Assembly (NCBI RefSeq): GCF_030732865.1
Contig: NZ_JASHKB010000001.1
Span: 300,590-364,589 of the forward strand
Reading direction: 5' to 3'
DNA from: Roseitalea sp. MMSF_3546
GTDB lineage: Bacteria; Pseudomonadota; Alphaproteobacteria; Rhizobiales; Rhizobiaceae
DNA length: 64,000 bases
Positions 9,803-18,557 of this stretch are shown here, piece by piece. The notes beneath the pieces are model-generated. The model did no database searches. It saw only the letters and a list, made by a program, of their open reading frames with translations, and was not told the origin of the DNA. Each line of letters starts with the position of its first letter. Position 1 is the stretch's first letter. The translations under genes and the position numbers were made by a program.

Positions 9803-10453
9803 ATGAATGAGACCAGGCATAGCAGAGCCGGCCAAGCGGAACTCATCGTGGACGAAACCGAGCGTGCGGTTGCCGAAGCTCGAAATGGTCTCAAACAGTA
9901 CGACTATGGCTTGCAGGTCATTCAGTCGGCGATCGAAACCGGCCGATTTCGGCTGCGCCCATCTTTGGTCCTCTCTCTGCAGCGTGAGGCGCTCGCCGGG
10001 ATCAGCGCCTATGCCGGCAACTACCGCCCGGCAAGCGTGGAGATCGTGGGAAGCGATCACGCTCCTGTGGGAGCGCATCAAGTCCCGGAACTGGTCGAAG
10101 ACATGTGTGAATATGTCAACGGCAATTGGGACAACAGTTCTGCTATCCATCTATCCGCATATGTCATGTGGCGACTAAACTGGATACACCCGTTCGCCGA
10201 CGGCAATGGTCGAACATCACGGATACTGTCATACGTCGTGCTGTGTGCGAAGATCGGGAGTGTGTTGCCAGGTGTACCGACGATCCCCGAGCAGATCGTC
10301 GAGAACCGGACGCCTTACTTCGATGCCCTGGACAAGGCTGACGCCGCTTGGAAGTCTGGCATTGTTGACGTATCGGAGATGGAAGCCCTCTTGTCAGGCA
10401 TGTTGGCAACGCAGTTGAAGAATGCGTACGTCTCGGCGGGCGGTGTGGCTTGA
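9803..10453 (+). CDS. Fic family AMP-transferase (putative toxin)
   Basis: This 216-residue Fic-domain protein has the full active-site motif HPFADGNGR beginning at His129, as required for transfer of AMP to hydroxyl side chains of target proteins. The preceding block (VPELVEDMCEYVNGNW, IHLSAYVMWRLNWIHPF) is characteristic of one proteobacterial Fic subgroup. I see no intrinsic inhibitory [ST]xxxE[GN] helix at either end, which fits control by the small upstream protein. The GC content is low for the window: 10141-10200 counts to 50%. ATG 9803 is preferred, with TTG 9797 an alternative nearer the GAGG site. The target protein is unknown. Confidence 0.88.
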   Translation: MNETRHSRAGQAELIVDETERAVAEARNGLKQYDYGLQVIQSAIETGRFRLRPSLVLSLQREALAGISAYAGNYRPASVEIVGSDHAPVGAHQVPELVEDMCEYVNGNWDNSSAIHLSAYVMWRLNWIHPFADGNGRTSRILSYVVLCAKIGSVLPGVPTIPEQIVENRTPYFDALDKADAAWKSGIVDVSEMEALLSGMLATQLKNAYVSAGGVA

Positions 10454-10513
10454 ACCACGGGCCACGGCCGCAATGCCTCGCGCCGCGCCAACCGTTCCTT
10501 CACCATAGCCGCG

Positions 10514-10553
10514 TTAACCGCGGTGAAACCGTAATCCTTAAGCCGGTGGCAAC
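10514..10553 (+). promoter_or_regulatory. Two degenerate CtrA-like half sites before the pilin gene
   Basis: TTAA-N7-GAAAC (10514-10529) and TTAA-N7-GCAAC (10538-10553) each keep seven of the nine CtrA consensus positions, in the same orientation and 24 bp apart, ~100 bp before flp. Pilin genes of this class are often under CtrA control. The matches are imperfect and could be chance. Confidence 0.3.
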
Positions 10554-10638
10554 AGGCCCCGTGTAGGTTGGGCCTCACTGATCGGGGCGCAAAGAGCCCG
10601 ACAGGAGTGCTGTTTGAAACCGAGTAAGGAGCTCACCA

Positions 10639-10806
10639 ATGTTTGCACGTTTTCTGAAAGACGAGTCGGGCGCAACCGCCATCGAATATGGCCTGATCGC
10701 CGCTCTGATCGCTGTTGCCATCATCGCTGGCGCGACTGCCCTGGGCACCAACATCAACACCCAGTTCAACACGATCGCGACCACGGTTTCCGGCGCCGGC
10801 AGCTAA
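10639..10806 (+). CDS. flp: Flp/Fap type IVc pilin
   Basis: A 55-residue pilin with a short basic leader (MFARFLKDESGATAIEYGLIA). Processing by prepilin peptidase is expected at G/A in the SGATAIEYGLIAA block; the Glu-Tyr pair after the cleavage site is the Flp signature. The rest is one long hydrophobic helix ending in TVSGAGS. It is the structural subunit of the pilus built by the cpa/tad genes that follow. The start is set by an excellent AAGGAG ribosome-binding site. A strong hairpin follows, so the pilin mRNA is probably more abundant than that of the assembly genes. Confidence 0.93.
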   Translation: MFARFLKDESGATAIEYGLIAALIAVAIIAGATALGTNINTQFNTIATTVSGAGS

Positions 10807-10860
10807 TGGCGCTTGCCGCAGGATACGGGTCGGGCCTGACGCCCGTCCCGGCGCGCATCG

Positions 10861-10888
10861 AAGGCCCGCTGCATGCGTAGCGGGCCTT
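10861..10888 (+). terminator. Strong hairpin between flp and cpaA
   Basis: AAGGCCCGCT and AGCGGGCCTT form a perfect 10-bp stem with an 8-base loop, 54 bp after the flp stop, followed by a short TTTG run including the stem end. It probably acts as a partial terminator or 3' stabiliser that sets pilin far above assembly proteins. Confidence 0.65.
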
Positions 10889-10985
10889 TGCCCTGTCCGG
10901 CCGCAGCATCGTGCCGCTGCGCGCCGGGCCGGTCTTGCCTAGCCCGCGGGCGGCCCGGCGCTGCACGCTCGCCATGGAGGATGCC

Positions 10986-11498
10986 ATGATCACCGCCATC
11001 GTCTTCGTCGTCTTTCCGTTTGCGATGATCCATGCGGCCCTGTCCGACATCTTCACCATGACCATCGCCAATCGTGTCTCGCTGCTGCTGATCGCCGCCT
11101 TCATCGCCATTGCCCCCTTCATCGGGCTGAGCTGGACCGAGTTCGGCCTGCACCTGGCCGCCTTCGCCCTGGTGCTGTCGGTCACCTTCGCTTTGTTCGC
11201 CGCCGGCGTGATGGGCGGGGGCGACGCCAAGCTGCTCGCTTCGACCGCGTTGTGGATGGGCCTTGGCCCGGCACTGATGCACTACATCCTGATGGCCACC
11301 GTCGCCGGCGGCATCCTGACGCTGGTGCTGTTGGTCTTTCGCGGCTCGGCCCTGGCCGCCTATGCCGGCGAGGTGCGCGTGCTGCGGCGGCTGGTCGACG
11401 AAAAGGACATTCCCTACGGCGTGGCGCTTGCCATTGGCGGACTGGCGGCCTTTCCCCAGTCTCCGGCCATGATCTGGGCCGTGGCGCAGGCCGCCTGA
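10986..11498 (+). CDS. cpaA: Prepilin peptidase CpaA (A24 family)
   Basis: This 170-residue membrane aspartic protease cleaves the Flp prepilin leader. The two catalytic aspartates are in the conserved contexts ALSDIFTMTI (residue ~15) and GGGDAKLL (residue ~80). About five or six hydrophobic segments are present and the N-methyltransferase domain of PilD is absent, as usual for TadV/CpaA. The ATG at 10986 has GGAGG five bases upstream; an upstream ATG overlaps that ribosome-binding site and is rejected. Confidence 0.92.
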   Translation: MITAIVFVVFPFAMIHAALSDIFTMTIANRVSLLLIAAFIAIAPFIGLSWTEFGLHLAAFALVLSVTFALFAAGVMGGGDAKLLASTALWMGLGPALMHYILMATVAGGILTLVLLVFRGSALAAYAGEVRVLRRLVDEKDIPYGVALAIGGLAAFPQSPAMIWAVAQAA

Positions 11499-11626
11499 GA
11501 CGGCCCCGCCCCCCGTTCACGTCCCGTTAAGCATAAGCCTACGGACCCTGTTAACTATAATTACACGATTGCTCGACGAATATGCCACCCGCGACGAGAC
11601 GTTTCGTCAATCAATCGGGTGTGCTC

Positions 11627-12421
11627 ATGTCGATGCGTGTCATAATTCTCGGGGTTGCCATCCTCGCCGCCGGCGGCGCGGGGTACCTTGCCATGAACAT
11701 GATGGGCTCGAACCGACCCGTCGAACCGGCGAGGGTCGTCGCACCCGAACCGCAGATCGAGCTCGACGAAGTGCTGGTGGCGTCCCAGACGTTGACCACG
11801 GGCACCCGCGTTGAGGGGCAGTTGCGCTGGCAGCGCTGGCCGGCGGATGCCGTCTCCCCCGACTTCATCACCCGGTCCAGCCGGCCCGAGGCGATCGACG
11901 AACTCTCCGAATCGGTCGTCCGCGCGACGATCGCCGAAGGCGAGCCGGTCCGCCCGATCAAGCTTCTTGGCGCCGATCAGAGCTTCATGTCCTCGATCCT
12001 GCCATCGGGCAAGCGCGCCGTGGCGACCCAGATCGCCGCCGACACCTCGGCGGGCGGCTTCATCCTGCCCGACGACTATGTCGACGTGATCATGACCTCG
12101 CGGGACCGCAATGGCGGGTTCACCACCGAGACGATCCTCAACAACATCCGCGTTCTGGCGATCGACCAGACCATCCGCGAGGACGAACAGGGCCGCCTCG
12201 TCCAGGTCGGCCAGACCGCAACGCTCGAACTCACCCCGCGCCAGGCCGAGATCATCACCGTCGCCCAGCAGATGGCCGACCGGCTGACCCTCGCCCTGCG
12301 ATCGGTTCAGGATGTCGATCCCGCCGATGCCCGCAATGCCGCCGAACACCTGATCGGCGATGGCCCGGGCGGCACGATCACCCTGATCAAGCGCGGCCAG
12401 AGAACGGTGGCAGGCCAATGA
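11627..12421 (+). CDS. cpaB: Flp pilus assembly protein CpaB (RcpC)
   Basis: This 264-residue periplasmic protein has an N-terminal signal/anchor (MSMRVIILGVAILAAGGAGYLA). It then has an SAF domain (VLVASQTLTTGTRVEGQLRWQRWP...GEPVRPIKLL) and an RcpC/CpaB C-terminal domain (KRAVATQIAADTSAGGFILPDDYVDVI). CpaB helps organise the secretin channel. The ATG at 11627 or the one two codons later is likely; the ribosome-binding site is weak. The stop overlaps the cpaC start by 4 bp. A TATAAT hexamer at 11556-11561 may be a promoter element but lacks a good -35. Confidence 0.9.
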   Translation: MSMRVIILGVAILAAGGAGYLAMNMMGSNRPVEPARVVAPEPQIELDEVLVASQTLTTGTRVEGQLRWQRWPADAVSPDFITRSSRPEAIDELSESVVRATIAEGEPVRPIKLLGADQSFMSSILPSGKRAVATQIAADTSAGGFILPDDYVDVIMTSRDRNGGFTTETILNNIRVLAIDQTIREDEQGRLVQVGQTATLELTPRQAEIITVAQQMADRLTLALRSVQDVDPADARNAAEHLIGDGPGGTITLIKRGQRTVAGQ

Positions 12422-14010
12422 GACACACAAAGACCGCCAAGCACCACGTCCCGTCGCCACGCATGCCAGGGCAAGCCTCCATCATGGACAAGACGATCAA
12501 GACAATGGCCGCCGCGCTCGCCGCATGCGCGCTCTACTTCGCCCCGGCGGGTCCGACCTCCCTCGCCGGCGTCACCGATGCCGCGGCACAGGGGGTCATC
12601 ACGGTCGGCCGGAATGCCGGGCGGACCGAACGCATCAATCTGGGTCTCGACAAGTCGCTGGTCATCGACCTGCCGGCCGACGCGCACGATATCCTGGTGG
12701 CCAATCCAAAGGTCGCCGACGCCGTCACGCGCAGCAAGCGCCGCATCTATCTGTTCGGCAAGGAGGTCGGAACGACGAACATCTTCGTCTTCGACCGCCA
12801 GGGCCGGCAGATCGTCGGACTGGATCTGAAGGTCGAACGCGACATCAGCCAGCTCGAGGACTATCTCGAGCGCTACATTCCCGGCTCGGACATCACGGCC
12901 GAGATCGTCAACGACAACATCATCCTGACCGGGACGGTGCAGACGCCGATCGATTCGGCCAAGGCCAACCAGCTTGCCCAGGTCTTCGTGCAAGGCGGCG
13001 AGGCGACGACCGGCCAGTACGCTTCTGTCGCTGCTGGTGGCGAGGAAGAAGGCGATGTGGACATCGACAACCCGGACGGCGAGCGTCAGCGGAGCGAGAT
13101 CATCAACCTGATCGAGATCCGCGGCAGCGACCAGGTCGCGCTCAAGGTCGTGGTCGCCGAGATCCAAAGGTCGGTGATCAAGCAGCTGGGTTCTTCCTTC
13201 CAGGTCAACTCCACATCCGGCGACATCACGTTCAGTGCCCTTTCCGACCCGAACTTCGGTGCCCTCGGCAAGCCGCTCGGCGGCAGCCGGATCGGCATCG
13301 GCGGCAGCATAGGATCGGTCGGGATCAGCGCGTCGCTGCAGGCGATGGAGGAAGTCGGCGTCATGAAGACGCTGGCCGAGCCCACCTTGACCGCGATTTC
13401 CGGCGAGACGGCCGTGTTCCGGGCTGGCGGACAATATAACATCATCCAGGGGGCCACGGCCGACGACGATGATGGTGTCGTCTATACGGTGCAGGAGATC
13501 GATTACGGCGTGGGGCTCGAATTCACGCCGATCGTGCTCGGCCCGGGCCGCATCAGCCTGAAGATCCGCACCTCGGTGTCCGAGCCGACCACGGAAGGCT
13601 CCGTGGGCGGCTTCGTGGGCAATTCCGCCTACCTCTCCCTGCGCAAGCGCCTCGCCGACACCACGGTCGAACTGCCCTCGGGCGGCTCGATGATGATCGC
13701 CGGCCTGCTACGCGACGATGTCCGCCAGGTCGCCTCGGGCTTTCCCGGCCTGTCCAAGGTGCCGGTGCTGGGCGCGCTGTTCCGCAGCCGCGACTACATT
13801 CGCAACGAGACCGAACTGGTGATCCTGGTCACGCCCTATCTGGTGCGTCCCAAGCCCGCTAACGAACTGGCGAGCCCGACCGACAATTTCGTGCCGGCCG
13901 GCGATGCCGCGTCCTTCATCCTGGGCCGGGTGAACCGCGTCTACGGCAATGCCGGCAAGGCACCGCCCAAGGGCGCCTATCACGGCACGCCTGGCTTCAT
14001 CTTCAAGTAA
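12418..14010 (+). CDS. cpaC: Outer-membrane secretin CpaC (RcpA)
   Basis: This 530-residue secretin forms the outer-membrane pore of the Flp pilus machine. The mature part opens with a pilus N-terminal domain (INLGLDKSLVIDLPADAHDILVANPKVADAVTR), followed by a BON-like repeat. The secretin core (VGISASLQAMEEVGVMKTLAEPTLTAISGETA...) ends with LPSGGSMMIAGLLRDD and VPVLGALFRSRD. The first ATG overlaps cpaB; an internal ATG at 12484 (MDKTIKTMAAALAACALYF) would give a tidier signal peptide and is a plausible true start. Confidence 0.93.
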   Translation: MRHTKTAKHHVPSPRMPGQASIMDKTIKTMAAALAACALYFAPAGPTSLAGVTDAAAQGVITVGRNAGRTERINLGLDKSLVIDLPADAHDILVANPKVADAVTRSKRRIYLFGKEVGTTNIFVFDRQGRQIVGLDLKVERDISQLEDYLERYIPGSDITAEIVNDNIILTGTVQTPIDSAKANQLAQVFVQGGEATTGQYASVAAGGEEEGDVDIDNPDGERQRSEIINLIEIRGSDQVALKVVVAEIQRSVIKQLGSSFQVNSTSGDITFSALSDPNFGALGKPLGGSRIGIGGSIGSVGISASLQAMEEVGVMKTLAEPTLTAISGETAVFRAGGQYNIIQGATADDDDGVVYTVQEIDYGVGLEFTPIVLGPGRISLKIRTSVSEPTTEGSVGGFVGNSAYLSLRKRLADTTVELPSGGSMMIAGLLRDDVRQVASGFPGLSKVPVLGALFRSRDYIRNETELVILVTPYLVRPKPANELASPTDNFVPAGDAASFILGRVNRVYGNAGKAPPKGAYHGTPGFIFK

Positions 14011-14026
14011 CCGGAGGCCGCAACCC

Positions 14027-14704
14027 ATGTCCGCGACCATCTTCAGAACGGTAACCGGGCTGTTTGTCGGCGCCACGCTCCTGGCCGGCTGCGGCACCAC
14101 CGCCAAGGACCCGATGACGGTCGGATCGGTCGGCGATCACCGGGTGAACCATCCGATCGTCGTCACCGAGCGGCAGCAGACCCTGGACGTGCCCGTCGCC
14201 TCGGGCGCGCGGGAACTGACCGCGGCCGTCAAGAGCAACATCAGCGCCTTCGCCGCATCCTTCGCCGATTCGGGCACCGGCGTCATTCACGTGCTGGTTC
14301 CGGTTGGCTCGGCCAACGAGCACGCCGTCGATCGCGTGCGCGGCGACATCGTCGCGGCCATCGAACAGGGCGGCGCCAGCCGGCACGATGTCGCCATTCA
14401 GGGCTATGATGCCAGCGGGCACGGACCGTCCGCCGCGGTGCGCCTGTCCTTCGTCGGCATGACCGCGTCGACGCCCAGGCCCTGTGGCCAGCGTCCGGCC
14501 GATCTGGCCGATACGCGCGGCAACCGGCCCTACGCCGATTTCGGCTGCTCCACCCAGAGCAACCTGGCCGCCATGGTCGAGAACCCCGGCGACCTGCTCG
14601 GCCCGCGCGAGACCAGCCCGATCGACGGCGCGCAGCGCAGCGTGGTTCTCGGGGGCTATCAAGGAGGCTTCCGTGGCGGCACGACCGGCGAAGTCAATTA
14701 CTGA
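14027..14704 (+). CDS. cpaD: Pilus assembly lipoprotein CpaD
   Basis: This 225-residue protein has a lipoprotein signal with lipobox LLAGC near residue 23. It is followed by the CpaD pattern (DHRVNHPIVVTERQQTLDVPV, VPVGSANEHAVDRVRGDI and a C-terminal ADFGCSTQSNLAAMVENPGDLLGPR). CpaD is an outer-membrane lipoprotein that helps secretin assembly. A CGGAGG ribosome-binding site marks the ATG at 14027. It is 16 bp after cpaC and 19 bp before cpaE. Confidence 0.92.
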   Translation: MSATIFRTVTGLFVGATLLAGCGTTAKDPMTVGSVGDHRVNHPIVVTERQQTLDVPVASGARELTAAVKSNISAFAASFADSGTGVIHVLVPVGSANEHAVDRVRGDIVAAIEQGGASRHDVAIQGYDASGHGPSAAVRLSFVGMTASTPRPCGQRPADLADTRGNRPYADFGCSTQSNLAAMVENPGDLLGPRETSPIDGAQRSVVLGGYQGGFRGGTTGEVNY

Positions 14705-14723
14705 TTGAACGCGGAATCATCCC

Positions 14724-15929
14724 ATGTCCGACACGGCTATCGACACAGATTTCGACCAACCCGCCTCGCAGGTCTCCGCCGACGAGGCCATGCGCATACA
14801 GCAGGTGCGGCCGATCCCCCGCATCTCGGTGCAGGCCTTCTGCGAGACCCAGGCCGTCGCCTCGACCATCGAGCGGATGTCCGAGGATCGCCGCATGTCC
14901 AAGGCGCAGACGCGCGTCTACATGGGCGGCCTTGCCGCGGCGGTCGAGTTCTACCAGTCCGCGCCCACGCCCAACCTGATCTTCCTGGAAGTGACCTGCG
15001 GGCCCGACGAATTGATGAGCCGGCTCAACGATCTCGCCGAGGTCTGCGATCCGTCGACGCGGGTGGTGGTCGTCGGCCATCACAACGATGTCGCGCTCTA
15101 CCGCGACCTGATCCGTTCGGGCATCTCCGAATACATGGTCGCCCCGGTGGCGATCGCCGAGTTGATGAATGTCATCTCGACCCTGTTCGTCGATCCCGAC
15201 GCCGATCCGCTCGGCCGTTCGGTCGCCTTCATCGGCGCCAAGGGCGGCACCGGCTCCTCGACGCTCGCCCACAATGTCTCGTGGACGATCTCCACGCTGT
15301 TCAACAGCGAGGTCGTGGTGGCCGACATGGACCTGCCCTTCGGCACCGCCAACATCAATTTCGACCAGGATCCCGCCCAGGGCATCGCCGAGGCGGTGAT
15401 GTCGCCCGAGCGGCTCGACGAGGTCTATCTGGACCGGCTGCTCGCCAACTGTGCGGAGCATCTGGCGCTTCTGGCCGCGCCCTTCGTCGTCCTCGATGTC
15501 CCCCATGTCTGGAACGGCTGGACCAAGACCACGCTGACCCATGCCGACGAGGTCGTCATCGTCGCGGCGCCGGAACTGGCCAGCCTGCGCAACACCAAGA
15601 ACCTCATCGACACGCTGCGCACGCTGCGCCCGAACGACACGCCGCCGCGGCTCGTGCTCAACCAGGTCGGCATGCCGAAGCGGCCGGAAATCTCTCCGGG
15701 CGATTTCGCCGATCCGCTCGAGCTGCAGCCCGCCGCGGTCATTCCCTTCGACGCGCAGCTCTTCGGCAGCGCCGCCAATTCGGGCCGCATGCTGGCCGAG
15801 ACCGATGCGGGCAATCCGATCGTGAGCACGCTGTCCGAGCTTGCCCATGTCGTCACCGGTCGCGGCCACATCGCGCCCAAGGGCAAGTCGGGCCTGAAGG
15901 CGATCCTGGCGCGCCTGAAGAAGAAGTAA
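14724..15929 (+). CDS. cpaE: Pilus localisation ATPase-like protein CpaE (TadZ)
   Basis: This 401-residue protein has an N-terminal receiver-like domain (~30-150) and a C-terminal ParA/MinD-type domain. The deviant P-loop reads GAKGGTGSSTLAHN: the catalytic lysine of true MinD (KGGxGK) is Ser here, as is common in CpaE. CpaE places the pilus machine at a cell pole or other specific site. The family is cytoplasmic and membrane-associated. It ends 27 bp before cpaF. Confidence 0.92.
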   Translation: MSDTAIDTDFDQPASQVSADEAMRIQQVRPIPRISVQAFCETQAVASTIERMSEDRRMSKAQTRVYMGGLAAAVEFYQSAPTPNLIFLEVTCGPDELMSRLNDLAEVCDPSTRVVVVGHHNDVALYRDLIRSGISEYMVAPVAIAELMNVISTLFVDPDADPLGRSVAFIGAKGGTGSSTLAHNVSWTISTLFNSEVVVADMDLPFGTANINFDQDPAQGIAEAVMSPERLDEVYLDRLLANCAEHLALLAAPFVVLDVPHVWNGWTKTTLTHADEVVIVAAPELASLRNTKNLIDTLRTLRPNDTPPRLVLNQVGMPKRPEISPGDFADPLELQPAAVIPFDAQLFGSAANSGRMLAETDAGNPIVSTLSELAHVVTGRGHIAPKGKSGLKAILARLKKK

Positions 15930-15956
15930 CCAGTCACCAACCGGCGAGAAATCATT

Positions 15957-17492
15957 ATGTTTGGCAAGAGAGGTGCAACGGGGACAGGCGGACCGGCGCG
16001 CGGCGCGGGCCTTGCGCCGCAAGCGCCCAGGCCCACCCCCGCCGAGGCACAGCCGGCGGCTGCAAAGCCTGACGCACCCGCCGCGGCCGAACTTGCCAAT
16101 GCTGCTGCCGCGGCGCCCGAAAAGGCCACGCCCGCCGCCCCCGTCGAGCAGGCGACCGCGCCGGCCGTGCCCGCCCAGGCCCAGGCGTCCCCGCGCAGAT
16201 CGGCGCGCAATGAGAGCTATTACGACACCAAGACGCAGGTCTTCTCGGCGCTGATCGAGACCATCGACCTGTCGCAGCTCGCCAAGCTCGATGCCGATTC
16301 GGCGCGCGAGGAAATCCGCGACATCGTCAACGACATCATCGCGATCAAGAACTACGCCATGTCGATCGCCGAGCAGGAGGAACTGCTCGAGGACATCTGC
16401 AACGACGTGCTCGGCTACGGACCGCTCGAGCCGCTGCTGGCCCGCGACGAGATCGCCGACATCATGGTGAACGGGCCCGACCGCTGCTATATCGAGGTCA
16501 ACGGCAAGGTGCAGGAAGCCGACGTCACCTTCCGCGACGCCCAGCAATTGCTGTCGGTCTGCCAGCGCATCGTCAGCCAGGTCGGCCGCCGCGTCGACGA
16601 GTCGAGCCCGATCTGCGACGCCCGTCTCGCCGACGGATCGCGTGTCAATGTCATCGCGCCGCCGCTCGCCATTGACGGCACCGCCCTGACCATCCGCAAG
16701 TTCAAGAAGGACAAGCTGACCCTCGATCAGCTTGTCAATTTCGGTTCGATCTCGCCCGAGGGTGCAACGCTGTTGCAGATCATCGGCCGCGTGCGATGCA
16801 ATGTCGTCATCTCCGGCGGCACCGGTTCGGGCAAGACGACCCTGCTGAACTGCCTGACGCGCTACATCGACACCGACGAGCGTGTCATCACCTGCGAGGA
16901 TGCGGCCGAACTCCAGCTCCAGCAGCCGCACGTGGTGCGCCTTGAGACCCGCCCGCCCAATCTGGAGGGCGAGGGCCAGATCACAATGCGCGATCTGGTC
17001 AAGAACTGCCTGCGCATGCGTCCCGAGCGGATCATCGTCGGCGAGGTGCGCGGCGCCGAGGTCTTCGATCTGCTGCAGGCCATGAACACCGGCCATGACG
17101 GCTCCATGGGCACGATCCACGCCAACTCGCCGCGCGAGTGTCTCAGCCGCATCGAATCGATGATCGCCATGGGCGGATTTTCCCTGCCCCAGCGCACCGT
17201 GCGCGAGATCATCGTCGGCTCGGTCGATGTCATCGTCCAGGCCGCCCGCCTGCGCGACGGCTCGCGCCGGATCACGCACATCACCGAGGTGATCGGCATG
17301 GAAGGCGACGTGATCATCACCCAGGACCTGATGGTCTACGACATCGACGGCGAGGATGCGAACGGCCGGATCGTGGGCAAGCACCGCTCCACCGGCATCG
17401 GCCGGCCGGCCATGTGGGATCGCGCCCGCTACTATGGCGAGGAGCAGCGGCTGGCCAGCGCCATGGACTCCATGGAAGTGAAGCAGAACTGA
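15957..17492 (+). CDS. cpaF: Pilus assembly/retraction ATPase CpaF (TadA)
   Basis: This 511-residue secretion ATPase powers Flp pilus extension. The N-terminal ~85 residues are Ala/Pro-rich and disordered. The catalytic core has Walker [13 protein letters not shown] (~residue 288), the Asp box ([10 protein letters not shown]), Walker B ([11 protein letters not shown]) and the His box ([16 protein letters not shown]). It lies in the middle of the cpa/tad operon and would form a hexamer on the inner face of the membrane. Confidence 0.95.
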   Translation: MFGKRGATGTGGPARGAGLAPQAPRPTPAEAQPAAAKPDAPAAAELANAAAAAPEKATPAAPVEQATAPAVPAQAQASPRRSARNESYYDTKTQVFSALIETIDLSQLAKLDADSAREEIRDIVNDIIAIKNYAMSIAEQEELLEDICNDVLGYGPLEPLLARDEIADIMVNGPDRCYIEVNGKVQEADVTFRDAQQLLSVCQRIVSQVGRRVDESSPICDARLADGSRVNVIAPPLAIDGTALTIRKFKKDKLTLDQLVNFGSISPEGATLLQIIGRVRCNVVISGGTGSGKTTLLNCLTRYIDTDERVITCEDAAELQLQQPHVVRLETRPPNLEGEGQITMRDLVKNCLRMRPERIIVGEVRGAEVFDLLQAMNTGHDGSMGTIHANSPRECLSRIESMIAMGGFSLPQRTVREIIVGSVDVIVQAARLRDGSRRITHITEVIGMEGDVIITQDLMVYDIDGEDANGRIVGKHRSTGIGRPAMWDRARYYGEEQRLASAMDSMEVKQN

Positions 17493-17528
17493 CATGCTCG
17501 CCCAGCCCCGCATAACCGGAGCGCGCCC

Positions 17529-18548
17529 ATGGTGATCTTCGGCATTCCCGCGGCGGTGCTCGCGCTCGTCGGCCTCGCCGCCCTCGGCGTCGGCGGCCTG
17601 CTCTATGCGGTGTTCTTCAACACCATCGCGCAGGAAAACCAGACGAGCCGGCGCCTGGCCACGGTCAAGGCGCAAAAGACCGACTCGGCGAGCAAGAAGG
17701 CGGCCGCCGACCGCCTCACCGAGAGCCAGCGCCGCCGCCGCCAGGTCGCCGAGAGCCTGTCCGATCTCGAAGAGCGCAACAAGGCGCGCGAAAAACGCAT
17801 CACCAAGCCGTCGCTGAAGATGCAGATCCAGCAGGCCGGCCTGTCGATCGAATTGCGCACTTTCTATCTGCTCTCGATCGTCGCCGGGCTGGTGATCACG
17901 CTGATCGCGTTCATCTTCGGCATGCCCATGCTGTACCTGGCCGGCGTCTTCTTCGCCGCCGCCTTCGGCCTGCCGCGCTGGGTGGTCTCGTTCCTGCGCA
18001 AGCGTCGGATGAAGCAGTTTCTGGACGAGTTTCCCAACGCCATCGACGTGATCGTGCGCGCCATCAAGTCGGGCCTGCCGCTCAATGACGGCATCCGCCT
18101 GATCGCCAACGAGGCGCGCGAGCCGGTGCGCTCGGAATTCAGGCGCATCGTCGAGGCCCAGCAACTGGGCGTGTCCACGCCCGACGCCTGCCTTCGCATG
18201 TACGAGCACATGCCGGTGGCCGAGGCCAACTTCTTCGCCATCGTCATCCAGATCCAGCAACAGGCTGGCGGCAACCTGTCGGAGGCCCTTGGCAACCTGT
18301 CGAAAGTGCTGCGCGCGCGCAAGCAGATGAAGGCCAAGGTCGCGGCGATGTCGATGGAGGCCAAGGCCTCGGCCGCCATCATCGGCGCGTTGCCGCCCAT
18401 CGTCACGGTGCTCGTCTATCTGACCAGCCCCGAATACATCATGCTGCTGTTCACGACCGATACCGGTTTTCTGATCTTGGGCGTGTCGGCCATCTGGATG
18501 TCGATCGGCATCTTCGTGATGCGCCAGATGATCAATTTCGAAGTGTGA
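17529..18548 (+). CDS. tadB: Inner-membrane platform protein TadB
   Basis: This 339-residue protein has an N-terminal membrane helix, a charged cytoplasmic linker (~40-110) and the T2SF/GspF domain (FPNAIDVIVRAIKSGLPLNDGIRLIANEA, ANFFAIVIQIQQQAGGNLSEALGNLSKVLR), then two C-terminal helices. With TadC it forms the inner-membrane core that couples CpaF to pilin polymerisation. It starts 36 bp after cpaF and ends 9 bp before tadC. Confidence 0.94.
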   Translation: MVIFGIPAAVLALVGLAALGVGGLLYAVFFNTIAQENQTSRRLATVKAQKTDSASKKAAADRLTESQRRRRQVAESLSDLEERNKAREKRITKPSLKMQIQQAGLSIELRTFYLLSIVAGLVITLIAFIFGMPMLYLAGVFFAAAFGLPRWVVSFLRKRRMKQFLDEFPNAIDVIVRAIKSGLPLNDGIRLIANEAREPVRSEFRRIVEAQQLGVSTPDACLRMYEHMPVAEANFFAIVIQIQQQAGGNLSEALGNLSKVLRARKQMKAKVAAMSMEAKASAAIIGALPPIVTVLVYLTSPEYIMLLFTTDTGFLILGVSAIWMSIGIFVMRQMINFEV

Positions 18549-18557
18549 GGGACGGCC

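Noticed and set aside
11556..11561. TATAAT as a sigma-70-type promoter for cpaB
   Set aside because: A perfect -10-like hexamer, but no plausible -35 at 16-18 bp and cpaB is probably transcribed with cpaA.
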